From Pyrocephalus nanus (taxonomy: Eukaryota; Chordata; Aves; Passeriformes; Tyrannidae), in the NCBI GenBank assembly GCA_038380795.1, contig CM076272.1:3773501-3837500 (forward strand): a DNA stretch of 64,000 bases, written 5' to 3'. The notes under the pieces were generated by a model, which was not told the DNA's origin, made no database searches, and worked only from the letters and a program-made list of their open reading frames with translations. A program made the position numbers and the translations under genes. This document shows, piece after piece, positions 1 to 12,453 of the stretch; position 1 is the stretch's first letter; each line of letters begins with the position of its first letter.

Positions 1-743
1 TAATAATAATGTAAGAAATAAGCAAGGAAAGGGATATGTTGACACTGTAATTGCGTATTTCTATCAGTCGATCTCCAGCCATAAGCAGCAGACTTTCATC
101 AGTCTCACTCCAGAGAATTTGGGCTTTCCCAATGACTTGTGATTGGAAAGAAGTGTACTTCAGCATGAAAGGTGATGAATAAGTAGGATAACGAAATAGG
201 AATGAGGGAATGGACTATGTGTCATTCAGAAATATAGCAAAGCTGAGGAAAAAGAGATGCTTTATATTCATGGTTTGAAGTTCTCCCTTAAAGATCACTA
301 ATGTGAAATAAAACACACTAGTTTCTGAAGTTGAGGGAAATTCCAAAGAAGGTCTTGGGCCACACACCTAGATTAACATGAGCTCAGTATAGGAGGGAAA
401 CTTGTCGGTTACAGTTAGTTTATTATCTTGCCACCCATGTGACACCGCCTGGGATTAAATAGAACATGGAGAAACACTTCTGCTGCAGTGGTGAAGCTTG
501 TTTTTCTATCCTTGCTGGTAGAAAGTCCCTTGAAGTTCCTTTCCTGATGCTCTTGTTTGTTTTCTGCTGGCTTAGCTGAGCATGAGTAATGCCAGGGATG
601 AGGTCGGCGGCTTCTCGTGGAAGTGAGTATCCCTTGAGGGCGGGGACTGTAAGCTTTAGCTCCCCTCTCTCCCAAAATTTTCTGAGCAAGTGGCTTTTTC
701 CATTTGTGACACACTTTCAGCTTGCTTTTCTTTTTTGGTTTAG
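1..743 (+). other. EDC3: EDC3 intron (5' end outside window)
   Basis: This is noncoding sequence ending in a pyrimidine-rich tract and the acceptor AG at 742-743. No exon matching the upstream EDC3 protein (LSm or linker) was recognised here. Confidence 0.8.
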
Positions 744-1079
744 GGTCATCTAGTAGCCGTCATCCGAACCAAGTGACTCCGAAGAAAAGCGGCCTGAAGA
801 ACGGGCAGATGAAGAGCAAGGACGATGAGTGCTTTGGGGATGACATCGACGAAATCCCAGACACTGATTTTGATTTTGAAGGGAACCTGGCCCTTTTTGA
901 CAAGGCAGCTGTGTTTGAAGAGATTGAAACTTATGAGAGGAGGAGTGGCACTCGTTCCCGGGGGACCCCCAGTGAGAAACCAGCTCGCTATCGGCATGAC
1001 GAGAACATCTTAGAATCGGAGCCCATAGTCTACAGAAGGATTGTGGTACCTCAGAACGCTAACAAAGAATTCTGCACGG
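744..1079 (+). CDS. EDC3: EDC3 coding exon with the FDF domain
   Basis: The acceptor AG is at 742-743 and the donor GT at 1080-1081. The exon starts with the last two bases of a Trp codon (tGG) and ends with the first base of an Asp codon. It encodes SSSSRHPNQVTPKKSG, then the acidic FDF segment (DTDFDFEGNLALFD) and the helix that family structures show binding DDX6, then YRRIVVPQNANKEFCT at the entry to YjeF-N. The open frame runs past the donor to 1174, but that part (GMPRPLLIST and beyond) is intronic. Confidence 0.95.
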
Positions 1080-4000
1080 GTATGCCACGTCCCTTACTGA
1101 TAAGCACCCAAACTGCTGCTTTTTTGGGACACATAGGGTGGATTTTTGTCTCCGAGGGGTGTCTGTCAGCTTAATGCCATACAAACAAGGGCATTTGTTC
1201 ACGTGAGGTTGGATTTGTGTATCTGCACACAGCCTTTATTTGCAATATTTTTGAGGTAACAAATATTCAGGTAGGGGAGAAAGGTAAGTATTTTTACAGT
1301 AGGGAACGAAACTGATGGTTGGATAACAGGAGTGGGGACTGTATGAGAGATGTTCAAATCCTTGCTTTGATTTTGGTAGCCTAGTGAACCAGCATGGACT
1401 CGATTGCTGGCTCTGGAGTGGGGCAAAAGGGATGGTCTCAGGCTTTGTGCTTTCATGTTTGAAGGCAGGAGATTTCATGTGCTTCTGATACTCCTTGGGT
1501 CGTAGTTCCAAATTTCTGCATGATTTTAAATGCAATTCCAGAAACAGTTCTGGCTCTTTTCATCCATAATTCCAAACATTCTTTGTACAAAAGGCTTCTT
1601 GTGTGGGGTCTCCCCCTCACTTACTGTCCATTGAGCCCTGGAAGGCTGGTCTTTGTTGTAAAAGGAAAGAAGACCTTCTAGGCAGGTGCCTGAGTCGAAA
1701 TATTCCAGTGTATCATCAGGGGAAATTAGTTTGACTCACTGGTGCCAGCTGCTGTGCAGATGTTTTCCTGCAACTCTGATTTCTGGTCCTTGCTGCTACC
1801 AAGTCGGCTCTTGGATGGACGAGAAGGAAGTGGGGTGGGTCAGTGAGCAGTACTCCTCAGTCAAAATCAGGAAGATTAATCAGCTCCTAATCTGTAGCTC
1901 TGGGGAAAGCAAGGGTTCTTAGTTCATGTTCAGTAGAATTTTTTTGGCCAAACACCAGATAATGGTGATTTCACAAGGAGTCACTTATGGATATGAATAG
2001 ATTTTACTCTGACAAATCTTTTTATTTCTCTTCATATACAAACTATTAAGTATAGCAGATGTGCTTTGTGCCACATTTAGCTCCAAATTCCTTGATAACT
2101 TAAGCCTAGTTGGGATGCCTTGCCTTTGGTTTTTAGCTTGCAAAAAATGTAGGAGTAAAGGAAAGCTGACATTCCAGGAACATTTCCACATCAGAATAAA
2201 ATCAAATTTCAGATCTTTTTGCAGATTCACAAAACAGCTGATATCCTGGTGGTCTGAGCAGAAGTGTGAGCAGGCCCTTGGTCTGTCATTCTTTCCCTGC
2301 CCAGAAATTCCATCTGGGGTGTGAAAAGCTTCAGGGAAGGAAGCTCATGGATCTGTAATGATTTGCTGCTTTTCAGTTTTTAGAAAGTATTCTTTTTTTA
2401 ATGGTTCTGGTATATAACAATATCCTAGTTTTCCACTTGTGTCATCCCTCTTCCTATTGCTCCATTCTGGTTTCGAGTGAGAGGAAAAAATAGTGCAGTC
2501 CTAGCAGAACTGTCCAGCTCAGTGTTGTGTTTCCAAGGATCCTTAAGGAAAAGGGAAAGAAACACGCAGTGAGACTTTTCCCCCACTGCTTTGTCTTTCA
2601 CAATTCTAAGACTTCCTGAGGCAGCAGTGAGAGTTCAGTGTTAAGGGCTTTTTTCCTGCTTAATTTAACCTCTTACTTTTTAAATCTCTGCAAGCTTTCA
2701 GCATCTCTCTGTGGCAAGGAGCTGCACCGATTGCCTGCGTGCTGTGTGAATAAGTGCCTCTTCATTTTGTATGTGATTTCCTATTTATTTGGTGGTTTTT
2801 CGTTTGTTTTTTTTTTTTAACATTTCCTACTTGTCAATCCATCTTCCAGCTGGCTTGTTTGAGAGGAGACAGGGCCTCTGTAGGTGTCTAGTCTGAAACA
2901 AAAGCTAAGCCACTGTTGGCAGCCAATCTGAGCAGAATGGCTGATACGGGATTCCAGCAGTAGAATTCCTGAGAGGAAAACCACCATACAATAAACAGCA
3001 GTAAGTAAATCGAGGGATAAAAGCTAAATCCTCTTTGCTGAACTCTGTCATCCTTTCCTCTGGAGCTCCTGGCTGCCCATCTGCAGCGTGCTGAGAGGAG
3101 CAGCCCCGTGAAAGGAGAAGTGTCTTGTTTTGCTCTTGGCAGGGCTGCCCAGGGAGGGTGGTCAGCGACTCCACTCGGTCGTTGCAGGGTCTCACCATCC
3201 TCATTAGCTGCTGTTGGCTGATTAGTCTCCCCTCTAGAATTCTGGATTTGTTTGGAATAAAAGCTGGCCTGTCACACGACAGGCAGTGGCCTGCCGCCTG
3301 CGCTGAGCTGGGCACGTTCACAGTCCCATGAATGATGATAGAATTGTCCCAGTGCTGTGTCTCGGGATCTTTTTCCCACAGAGGATGACTTCCTTTGTGT
3401 CCACTGAGGAAGTTTACTCTTGCTTAGGGAATACTAATGGCCATCTAGGAAAAGCTCTTGTAACAGTGGTAACTTTCCTGCTGTTTCTGGCAGTCAGTCA
3501 AGTGCTTTTTGTAGCGAGGCAACCCTCTGAGGGACAGTCTGCCTGGAGTAACGATGGACTGTCTCTTGGAAAAAGTAATCCCAATGTCTTTGTTTAGCAA
3601 CTGGGAAGAGGATGCTGAGCTGTAGGTAGCCTGCTTTGTAGTGGCTCAAAGAGCAGCTGCTGAAATTAGATGAGTGCCAAGAGCTCCAAGCGCGTTTATT
3701 TTGGATATGTGGCAGGAATTCTTCCTACAGAGTTTTTTTCTGGTTTGCTAAGGGAAGCTGTACTTGCAAAAAACACTTCTAAGTTATAGGAGAAAGAAGG
3801 GCTTTGTCATTTTTTTACCCTAGGCCAATCTGAAAAACGATTGTGTTAATAGAGCCCTGACTTAGACAGTGATTCTCTGTCTGCTGTAGCAGCACAAACA
3901 CTGATGCTGTAGATTGACAGGGAGTTAATATCCAGCTCTTATCACTGTGGGACAGGAAGAAGTCTGTGAATCCCTGTGTGCTTTTTTTATGCCATGGAGC

Positions 4001-7000
4001 TAGGAAGTAACCAGGATGGTGCAGAGGGAAAAACAAACTGCTGAGGTCAGTTTCCCAAAAGACTCAGAGCTTCCAGCCTGAGGTTTTGTTACTCAAATAA
4101 GTTGGTATGTATAGGATAAATGCTGCAGTCCACCAGGATGCTTTTCTGAGAGCTAGTTTTGTGGAGCCAGGCTGTCAAGTAGGCACAACCATGTGTTTTA
4201 GAAGTAAGCAGGGAATATATTCCAACCAAAAGTGAAAACCTGAAGCTAATGTAGCTTACCAGGTCTTGGATCACGACTGAGCTGAGTCCATCCCTGGGGC
4301 TCCACATGTGAATCCCTCTTAAATACACCAGTAGTCTTGACTCTTGGCTGCTATGGATCCGTCTGTGTACTGAGAAGTGTTTAACAAAAACTGCCTCCCT
4401 GGAAAGGCTGATACTTGCAGGAGGTGTGAACTGTCTTTTTCTACTTCCAGAGCTGTCCAGATGGAGAATTTAAATGCATGTTTGGCTTAGGTCTGTCTCT
4501 GTTCCTTCTGCTGGCACTAAAACAACCTGTGTTTGAACACCACTGTGTTTTGGGATCGGGTCTGTTAGCAAAGCCAACATGCTGCAGGAATGTTGTAGCT
4601 CAGAGGAGTTTGCAGAAGGGTGGAGTGTCCCAGTTCATCATCAGTGACTCTGTACAGAACAATCTCCAGCATGCCAGGCTGTTCTCATGGTTCTCACGTA
4701 TGTAAAGTGTTTATTATTTCCCTGCTGTACTGGCAAGTCTTTGTCCAAAGCAGGTTCTCCTCTAGTTAACACCGTTAGTGTAGAAAATACCCCGTTTCCA
4801 TCTCAGTCTCTCTTTTCTGGAAAATAAATGTGATTTTTTAAGACTCAGCTGCTGAGTCAAAGTTGTCAAGTAAAAGCAGGCCTGTGCTCAAAAAAAGGGG
4901 AGTAAGTGTCATTTTTTTTCTGTGCTCTCCCAACCAGACCTCAAGCCTGTCCTTCAGACAACCTTTTTTCTTCACTATGAGGAGATGGCAGAAGAAAATA
5001 CGGGCAGGCAGAACTTATGAGCCAGGATCAGACCTCAAAACTAAGGCTGGGCATGTCCTGTGAGGGCAATGCCAACAGTATGGCTTTTTCTTTGGTGTGC
5101 CATGTCCTTGACTGACTTTTCTACTCTCTGTAGCTTTTAGCTCTTCAGTGTCTGGATGACTGCCTTGTGTATACTGAATGTGTGAAATGTTTCTGGGACC
5201 TTTTGAGAAAAGTGCAAATGAAGTTTGCTTTATCCAACCGCCGGAAAAACACAAAAGTGCTCACGGGGCAAAGTCCCTTTGTCCCTCTGATAGTTTTTTT
5301 GCTCAGCTGGAGTGAATTGTGCGCTAATGCTGGGAGAGGCTGACACTGGAAGGTCAGCCAGAACCGCAGAATTTGTCATAATTAAAAATAATGATGATTA
5401 ATGAAAAGAAATCCAAACCTTAAGGTTGTGGAGAAAATGATTCTTTTTTTTTGGGCAACAACTGTGTTTTTGCTGAGTCTGCAGGCAGGTGATTCCAGCT
5501 TTACAACCAGCAAAGGACAGCACCAATGTCCCATTTGTCTAATGTGGACAAGAGGTACAGACCACAAGGCTGTCAGACCATAAGGCTCTGGAACCTGGAC
5601 TTTGTTATTGGAATTAATGGTGTTAATACAGCTTTCAGGAGATCCTAAGGCTAGTTCTATCTGATCCATTCCTGTACCTTGCCTGGATTTATTTTAGCAA
5701 AGAACAAGAAACAGAGAATTTATTTTGGCAGAGAACTAGAGAACTGGGGAAATGGTCAAGAGGAAAAAATAGGGCTTAATGCCTTAACACTCCTGTAGCA
5801 TCAACCCTCTCATTTTTCCCTGCCCCTGCAAGCTCAGGAAGCATTTGGGCATCAGGGAATGACATTCAGGGCTCGTTTGGGAGAAAAAATCCAAATTCTT
5901 TAACTTTTTGAGAGCTCGCTTGGTCCTTCTGCTGCCATAGGGTGTTTTGTCCATCCAGTGTGACTCTGCATGTCACAAAACTGTTTAGTTTGTATCTGCC
6001 TTGTGGGGTTTTTTTCCCAGGCAGCTGCAAAATACATTTATTTAATATTAAAAGGCCTGAGCTAATTTATTTTATTGCCTTCATTAGCAAACAATAAAGA
6101 TGCCCTGTCCAACCCAAACATAATTAAAGTTGGCACGGCTTCAGTTTTGTGGCAGTAGTGTTATTGTTTGTGGGTTTACACATCGCCTCCTTGATTGCTC
6201 TCTGCCAGAGTTTATTTAACTCCCCGAGTCTGCTTTTGATAAGCCAGTCTGACTGGTTGGACCTTGCGTGAGGGCAAAGAAGGGAAGTTCTCTTGGCATT
6301 TCATCCTGCTCCTGAGAGGGAGCAATTAGGACAAACTGGCATGCTAAATGCTGCCTCCCAGTAACCTCCTTTGATTTAACCCACTGGGCACTGGGTGGCA
6401 TCTAGCTAATGGTAAATGCAGTTTTACTAAAGCTAATGGCTGAGGAAATGATGTGGATGGGTACAGAGGAGCTCCATACTAAATTGGATAGATTCAGAAC
6501 ATAGATCATCTGTTTTGTTGTCCTAGTTCGGGGAGTTTGTGCAAAATTTAAGCGGGGAATTTGTGGACTGTTCAGAAGGAGTAAAAGTAGAGTTTGGGAG
6601 CTCCCTGTTTGGGGTTAGCAGAGGATGTGTCTCTGTAAACTGTTTGGGGAGATCCTGACCTTGGGTCACTGGTTCCAAATCTTCCCTCAAAATCTTACCT
6701 TGAAAAAATGAGATGAAGTAGGAGAACTGTGAAGGGGAGTGGGGCAGAGCCGGGGCTGCGTGACTGCAGAGCGGGTGGGTGACCACGGGGCAGGTGCGTG
6801 ACTGGTGTGACGGACTCAGGGCTGTTCGTGGTTATGACTCGGAGTGTTTGGTGGCTGCTATCAGGAGTCTGGGGTGGCTTTGATAACGTGCCTGCCTGCT
6901 TGGAACGAGAGCCTGGGAGCAGAGGTGACTTCATCGGCAATTAGCGTGCAAGGTCAAGGGCTGGGAAACGGTTGGGCCCTCACTATCTGCAAGGACCTCA

Positions 7001-10000
7001 CCGGGGAGTCCAGGAATGAAGTCTGGAAGGACTCAGCAGTGTCTGTTCCACAGCATTTTGCTGTGACCTTGCAGAAGCACCTCCGATTTGACTCTGAAAA
7101 CCTCAAGAGGTGCAAAAGCTCCCATTTCCGCCATAGCTTGACTTAGTGGTTGGTAACTGGGGCACCGGGGGAAATGGGGCAGTACACGTAATGTTTCACA
7201 GTTAAAATACACACTGCATTTCTCATTTGAATGTGGCACTTGCTTGTTACGACTGGTTCTTGCTATGTTTTCTGTCTGCAGAGGAGCCCAAACCCACGAG
7301 TAACGGCTGGGTTTCCTCCCGGAGAGGATGTGTGGGCTGGGGCTGTTCCCTTCTGAGCTTGTAGTGCTGCAGAGTGTTTTCCCTGTGCCACATCATGTTG
7401 CCATGATTCTTTCCCATTAGCATGGGCAGTCCAAACCTAGTTGGGCTGCCATGAACACCCAGGAGCCCTCTGTCACCTCCAGTTCAGAGGTGGGAGTGGC
7501 TGTGGGAGCGTGATGGTGACCCAAGGTTGCTGGGTGGTGAAAACTGGTAAAGGGACAAGAGAGAAGCTGATGGAGGGATTGAGTTCATGCTGTGACCTGA
7601 TGTTTGGTGTTGTGCCTGAGCAGGTGTTGGTTTGAGTCCTGGACCTTTCTGACTCGTGGTGCCTGACTCCTGTGCACCTCATCTGCCTGTCCCAGAGCTG
7701 AAGCTGACAGCTGGACTCAGCTGGGGTTCCTTGTACTGGAAATCCTCAAATGCAGAGCAAAGGGGTCAGAGATCAGAATTATTTTGGAGAAAAGTTAGGA
7801 TAAAGAGGCTGATTGCTGTGGCTGGGTATTAAGAAGAAATTCTTCCCTGTGAGGGTGGTGAGGCTCTGGCCCAGGTTGCCCAGAGAAGCTGTGGCTGCCC
7901 CATCCCTGGAAATTTTCAAGGCCAGGTTGGACAGGGCTTGGAGCAACCTGGTCTAGTGGGGTATGTCTCTGCAGGGGTGGAATAAGATGAGGTCCCTTCC
8001 AACCCAAACCATTCCATGACTCTGTGATATCTGTCTGGGTGATGCAGCTGTTTCTCACCTGTTCCTTAGGTTTTGCATTCTCTCTACAATTACCATTACT
8101 AATTATTTCCAGTTTTCTTGTCTTCTGCTATTCAATAACCACCAAAAAATTCCTGTGGCTCCCCTGAGCAGAAACTGCCTTTAGGTGGCAAGAAATCCTC
8201 TGTGTTTATTTCCGGGAGAGTTTACAGATGCTGTTGTGGGGTTCATTTATGTGGAGTCAGTGCCAGCTTGGCCTGCTTGGAGCGGGGAAGTATAAAAAAT
8301 CACCCTGAACAGTTCCTCAGGCATGTGCTTCTCTTAGCTGCTGATTCCAGGCAAGCTGGCTGTAGAAGGGAGTGGGAAGGATGTATCCCTGACTACTTCA
8401 GGTGCTGTTCTCAGCACTCAACAAAGCGTCTCGTTTGTTTTCCCTTGATCCACGTGCTGGAGAATTTCCTGGCTTGCTAGACCAGGCTGTCAGAAATGCC
8501 TGGGAAGTATTTCTGCAGAGTTTGTTCTTTGATCATTTCCCTGCTGCTGTAGTGTGTCGTGATCCAGCTGTTGTGTCTGGAGCAGCCCTTCTGGCACGGC
8601 ACAGCTCAGGGAACGCCTGCCTAGTAAATGTGGGATGACTTGTTTTGCGGTGATGTGTGGGATTTTGGGGACCAGTGTCAGGAAGCAAAGCACATCCAAA
8701 CTTTTTTGATCAGAAATCTGCTTCACAGCTTCTCTTCTGACTTTCACAGTGCTCAAGAACAGTTTATGTGTGGGTTAAAGCACTGGTGGCCTGGAAAAAA
8801 CTTAATATCCCATCTATAAGTCACAAAGGCCTTCTCAGTGCGTGTGTTGCTAAAATTGCCTGCTGAATTTTTGTGGAAGCATGTTATTTTAAGCTCAGCA
8901 GTTGCATTTAGCTGTCTCTGCTTCACTTCACTCAGAGTAGGCTGATGCACTAATTTGGATTTGTCTGATGGTCTCGGAAAGAACCTGGAATACTGGGGGA
9001 AGCAGACCGTTGGTAACAGCTGATAAGCTTTTTCACTGCCGTTGTTTCTGTCTCTTGATTGTCCCTATTTCTGTCTCCCTCCCCTCTTTTTGAACCCTAG
9101 ACTCTGGGCTGGTGGTTCCAAGTGTGTCCTATGAGCTCCACAAAAAGCTGCTCTCGGTGGCGGAGAAGCACGGGCTGACTCTGGAGCGGAGGCTGGAGAT
9201 GACGGGAGTGTGTGCCAGCCAGATGGCCCTGAGCCTCCTCGGGGGACCCAACAGGTAAATATTGTTCCACTAAAGGTGAGCTAAAAGGCTCCAAGGTTTC
9301 CTCCAAGGTCACTGGGATGTGGGTGCCTGCTGTCAAAGGGCTTCTTTTTCCACTCCTGCATCCCAGGAATGTCTCTTGACTCGAAGCAGAGAGATGAGAT
9401 TTTTCTCTCCCCTTACTGGGAATTTTTTCAGGGAACTGAGCTTTGCACAGGTGTTGCCTGAGGCAGGTTAGGCCTCTGCAGAATATCTAATGAGCTGCTC
9501 CTTTTTGCACATAAATAAACCTTCCCTTTGTTGTTTTTACATACTACAATTTAATGATATCAATAAAACCAGAAGACAGTTCACGGAAACAAAGTGCTGC
9601 TTAGCTTCTGGCGGGGCTAAATTAGCTTTTCAGGGATTTGCACCTCACCTGAGAGCAATCCTGCTCTTTTGGAGGGCTGTTTGCAGCAGGTTTGGAGTGC
9701 ACTTATTGCTTTTTGCATGAACAAATGTGCTGACTCTTTTGAAGAGCCTTCTCTGTGCCTGCACTTCCGTAGTTGTTGATGTGGGTAGAAATTGCACCTG
9801 CGTTGTTATGGTGTTGATAGCTGTTCCAAATTACTTGCTCTTGACATGAAAGTTAACCCTTAAACCCCCATCTGTTTATTCAGTAGTACTTTATGAGGAC
9901 CTGATCATTTGATGTAGAGCAGCAAGTGATGACATACAGGCAGCACTGACCCTTGTCAGCTGAAATTCCTGCTCTAAGCCCTGATGGCTTCCGGGCCAGA

Positions 10001-12453
10001 TTAACTTTATTGTGCAGTTGATAAGGCTTAGGGAGTAAAAATCATTTCTTCTTTTTAATTCTGACTCTGCTCATGGAGAAACTCACCCCGTATGTTTAAG
10101 GCTGGATAGTCAGCTTTCTTCTGCAGTCAGAGACCTTGGGACCTTGTGCTCTCAGTTGGAGGTGCAAGGAAGTCATGAAGGGAATGAGAAGGGAAGGCTG
10201 TAGGAGCCTTCCAGTATCTGAAGGGGCCTACAAGGAAACCAGGGAGGGGCTCTTCAGGAACTGAAAGAGGGGAAATTTAGGTTAGATATACAGAATAAAT
10301 TCTTCCCTGTGGGGGTGGTGAGGCCTTGGCACAGGTTCCATCCCTGGAAGTGTTCAAGGCCAGGTTGGACGGGGCTTGGAGCAACGTGGTCTAGTGGAAG
10401 GTGTCCCTGCCTGTGGCAGGTGGGTGGAACAAGATGATCTTAAAGGTCCCTACAACCCAAACTAGTTTGTGATTCTATGAACCTGCAAGCGGAGCAGCTC
10501 TCTACAGTCAGCACCACACAGGGATGTGGGTTCCTGCTTCACAGCGGTGGAAGATTTACAAAACACCTGGCAATTTGCATTTTACTGTTTTTTTTTTCTT
10601 TCTTTTTAATTTTTTTTCTCATGCAGGAAGAGAGCAGGAGGCTTTGGGGTTTATTAACAGTCCCTTTTGTCTGTGTTTCAGGCTGAACCCCAAGAACGTG
10701 CACCAGCGGCCCACGGTAGCGCTGCTGTGCGGCCCCCACGTGAAGGGGGCTCAGGGGATCAGCTGCGGGCGGCACCTCTCCAACCACGACGTCCATGTCA
10801 TCCTTTTCCTCCCCAACTTCGTCAAGATGCTGGAATCCATCACCAACGAGCTGAACCTTTTCAGCAAGACGCAAGGCCAGCAGGTGTCCAGCGTCAAAGG
10901 TAAAGGGCCGAGGAGCAGATGGGTTCTCCGGCGCGTCTCTTCCTGGTGCCTGCCCGCTCCCCTGGCACCATCTAGTGGCACTGCTGTGGCTGGGTGGCTG
11001 CTCAGAGGCTGGAGGGACAGCAGGCACTCCAACAGTGGAGCAGTTGTGCTGCTACAGCTGTTTCTGGTCGGAACAAATACGGAAGAACTGCTGTGTGGAT
11101 CCGAGTGAGAGCAACCATTCTTGTAGGATAAGGGCCTGCCTTGTTCAGCATGTTGAAACTGCGAGTGAATGAGCATCCAGCTGCTGCTGCAGAACAGGAG
11201 GCAGTTTTTCGGAGCTAGTCCCAGCAGCTGTCAGAATTCCTGTCTCAGTATTCCGTAGAATAAACTGAGCTCCTCTGAGTGCCAGCTTCCGAGTGTCATT
11301 TCACCAGTCGTTTTTTCCAACTTGGCTCATTTAAACTTCTTGGGGGAAACAAACCTGGGAATTAGGGCCAGTCCTGGGCTGACAGAGCTACTTGCCTGTT
11401 ACAAAACACTATAAAAGGTTTGAACTGGTTTCCCAGAGACAGTGTGGCTTCCCATCCCAGGTTGGACGGGGCTTGGAGCAACCTGGTCTAGCGGAAGGTG
11501 TGGCAGGGGGGGTGTAATGAGATGAACTTAAGGGTCCCTTCCAACCCAAACCTTTGCATGATTTTGCACCAAGGACTTTGTGGTGTGTCAGGTAAGGGGA
11601 ATGGAGCAGAAGGTGGGAATGCAGCAGATGTGATACAGAGCAGGTGAGCGCAGAGAGCTACGGAGCTTGGTGGGACAGGCAGCAGTGCAGCACACCAGCT
11701 TCCTTTCCATAGCAGAGGTAGTTGGTATGTTCCAGAAAAACAGCCTTGTTTTTCAGCTTGTGAAATAGAAAATGGTCCTTTTATCATGGAAAGAAAGCAC
11801 TACTGCTACCCTGGGCTGCCTGGGCTGGTGAGCTCAGCAGTACTGGTGCTGCTCACATGCTGACCACCCGATGAGATTTTGTACCTGAGAGGCTGTGGAC
11901 GTTCCCAAAGTGTTAAAGAGATGTTCAGTACTGATGATGGTATTTTTGGAGAAGGATGGCAATTAACAGCTGGTAAGGCCAGACTGTGCAAGCAGGACTG
12001 TGGATGCTGGGGGTGAAACCAAAAATCTACTAGCAGTGCAAAGAGGGAGGCACCAATGAGCCTCAGTTCGTGGTTTCAGCTTGTTCTCAGCGCTCAGCGG
12101 TGTTTGTGTTTCTTTCAGACCTCCCAGACACCCCCGTTGACCTAGTGATCAACTGCCTGGATTGTCACGAAAATGCCTTTCTGAGAGATCAGCCTTGGTA
12201 CAAAGCAGTTGTGGACTGGGCCAACCAGAACCGGGCCCCCGTCCTCAGCATCGACCCCCCGATCAGCGAGATGGAGCTGGGCATCGACGCCAAGTGGTCG
12301 CTGGCCCTGGGCCTGCCCCTGCCCCTGGGCGAGCGCGCAGGCCGCGTGTACCTCTGTGACATTGGCATTCCCCAGAAGGTCTTTCAGGAAGTGGGAATAA
12401 ACTACCACTCGCCCTTCGGCTGCAAATTCGTCATCCCCCTGCACTCCACTTAG
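744..12453 (+). CDS. EDC3: EDC3, enhancer of mRNA decapping 3 (3' part: four coding exons)
   Basis: The four exons join in phase as 744-1079, 9101-9254, 10682-10899 and 12119-12453, encoding about 346 C-terminal residues that match vertebrate EDC3 (about 508 aa) almost residue for residue. EDC3 is a cytoplasmic P-body scaffold that links DCP2/DCP1 and the helicase DDX6 to promote mRNA decapping. The window holds the FDF region (motif DTDFDFEGNLALFD) and the whole YjeF-N domain (for example CGPHVKGAQGISCGRHL and INCLDCHENAFLRD). The N-terminal LSm domain, about 162 residues, lies in exons left of the window. The product ends at KFVIPLHST. The YjeF-N fold serves for dimerisation in EDC3; this is family knowledge. 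The gene is incomplete only because of the window edge; no frameshift or internal stop is seen. Confidence 0.96.
1080..9100 (+). other. EDC3: EDC3 intron, ~8 kb
   Basis: This long intron runs from the donor GTATGC to the acceptor CCCTAG. It contains one CR1 fragment (7826-8030) and an AT-rich block near 6000-6170. No other gene, RNA or exon was recognised. The short open frames within it have no family resemblance. Confidence 0.85.
7826..8030 (+). mobile_element. CR1 LINE 3' fragment
   Basis: Sense-strand CR1 3' UTR: 'aagaaattcttccctgtgag', then the 'gttgcccagagaagctg' and 'caaggccaggttggac' blocks, then 'ccttccaacccaaacc' and a short 'ctctgtgat' tail. It is truncated at the 5' end like most avian CR1 copies and lies in the EDC3 intron. 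Confidence 0.9.
9101..9254 (+). CDS. EDC3: EDC3 coding exon, start of YjeF-N
   Basis: The acceptor AG is at 9099-9100 and the donor GT at 9255-9256. It completes the Asp codon and encodes SGLVVPSVSYELHKK, KHGLTLERRLEMTGVCAS and GGPN, ending two bases into an Arg codon. The residues match the N-terminal helices of the EDC3 YjeF-N domain. Confidence 0.95.
9255..10681 (+). other. EDC3: EDC3 intron, ~1.4 kb
   Basis: This intron carries a CR1 fragment (10195-10480) and a T-rich tract near 10588-10620, just before the acceptor TTTCAG. No other feature was recognised. Confidence 0.8.
10195..10480 (+). mobile_element. CR1 LINE 3' fragment
   Basis: The sense copy includes the upstream 'ggggcctacaaggaaacc' block as well as the 'ccaggttggacggggcttgg' block. 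It ends in 'gtgattctatga', the CR1 terminus. It lies about 200 bp before an EDC3 exon. Confidence 0.9.
10682..10899 (+). CDS. EDC3: EDC3 coding exon, YjeF-N core
   Basis: The acceptor AG is at 10680-10681 and the donor GT at 10900-10901. It encodes LNPKNVHQRPTVALLCGP, HVKGAQGISCGRHL, VHVILFLPNFVKMLES and KTQGQQVSSVK, then the first base of an Asp codon. It is the Rossmann-like core of YjeF-N and is nearly identical to mammalian EDC3. Confidence 0.96.
10900..12118 (+). other. EDC3: EDC3 last intron, ~1.2 kb
   Basis: This intron runs from GTAAAG to CTTTCAG and contains a short CR1 remnant (11432-11565). An AATAAA near 11259 is intronic. Nothing else was recognised. Confidence 0.8.
11432..11565 (+). 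mobile_element. CR1 LINE 3' remnant
   Basis: This is a diverged sense fragment that keeps 'aggttggacggggcttggag' and 'gtcccttccaacccaaacc', with an internal deletion compared with the other copies here. Confidence 0.8.
12119..12453 (+). CDS. EDC3: EDC3 terminal coding exon
   Basis: The acceptor AG is at 12117-12118. The frame continues Asp-LPDTPVDLVINCLDCHE, then WANQNRAPVLSIDPP, DAKWSLALGLPLPLGE and INYHSPFGCKFVIPLHST, and stops at TAG 12451-12453. The middle is very GC-rich (near 12220-12350), which creates open shadow frames on both strands. Confidence 0.97.

Noticed and set aside
1080..1174. EDC3 exon extended past 1079 to the in-frame stop at 1174
   Set aside because: The frame continues in 9101-9254 exactly as in EDC3, and a GTATGC donor is present at 1080.
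11259..11264. AATAAA within the last EDC3 intron
   Set aside because: It lies before the terminal coding exon, which matches EDC3 well; use would delete the C terminus, and no supporting evidence is visible.
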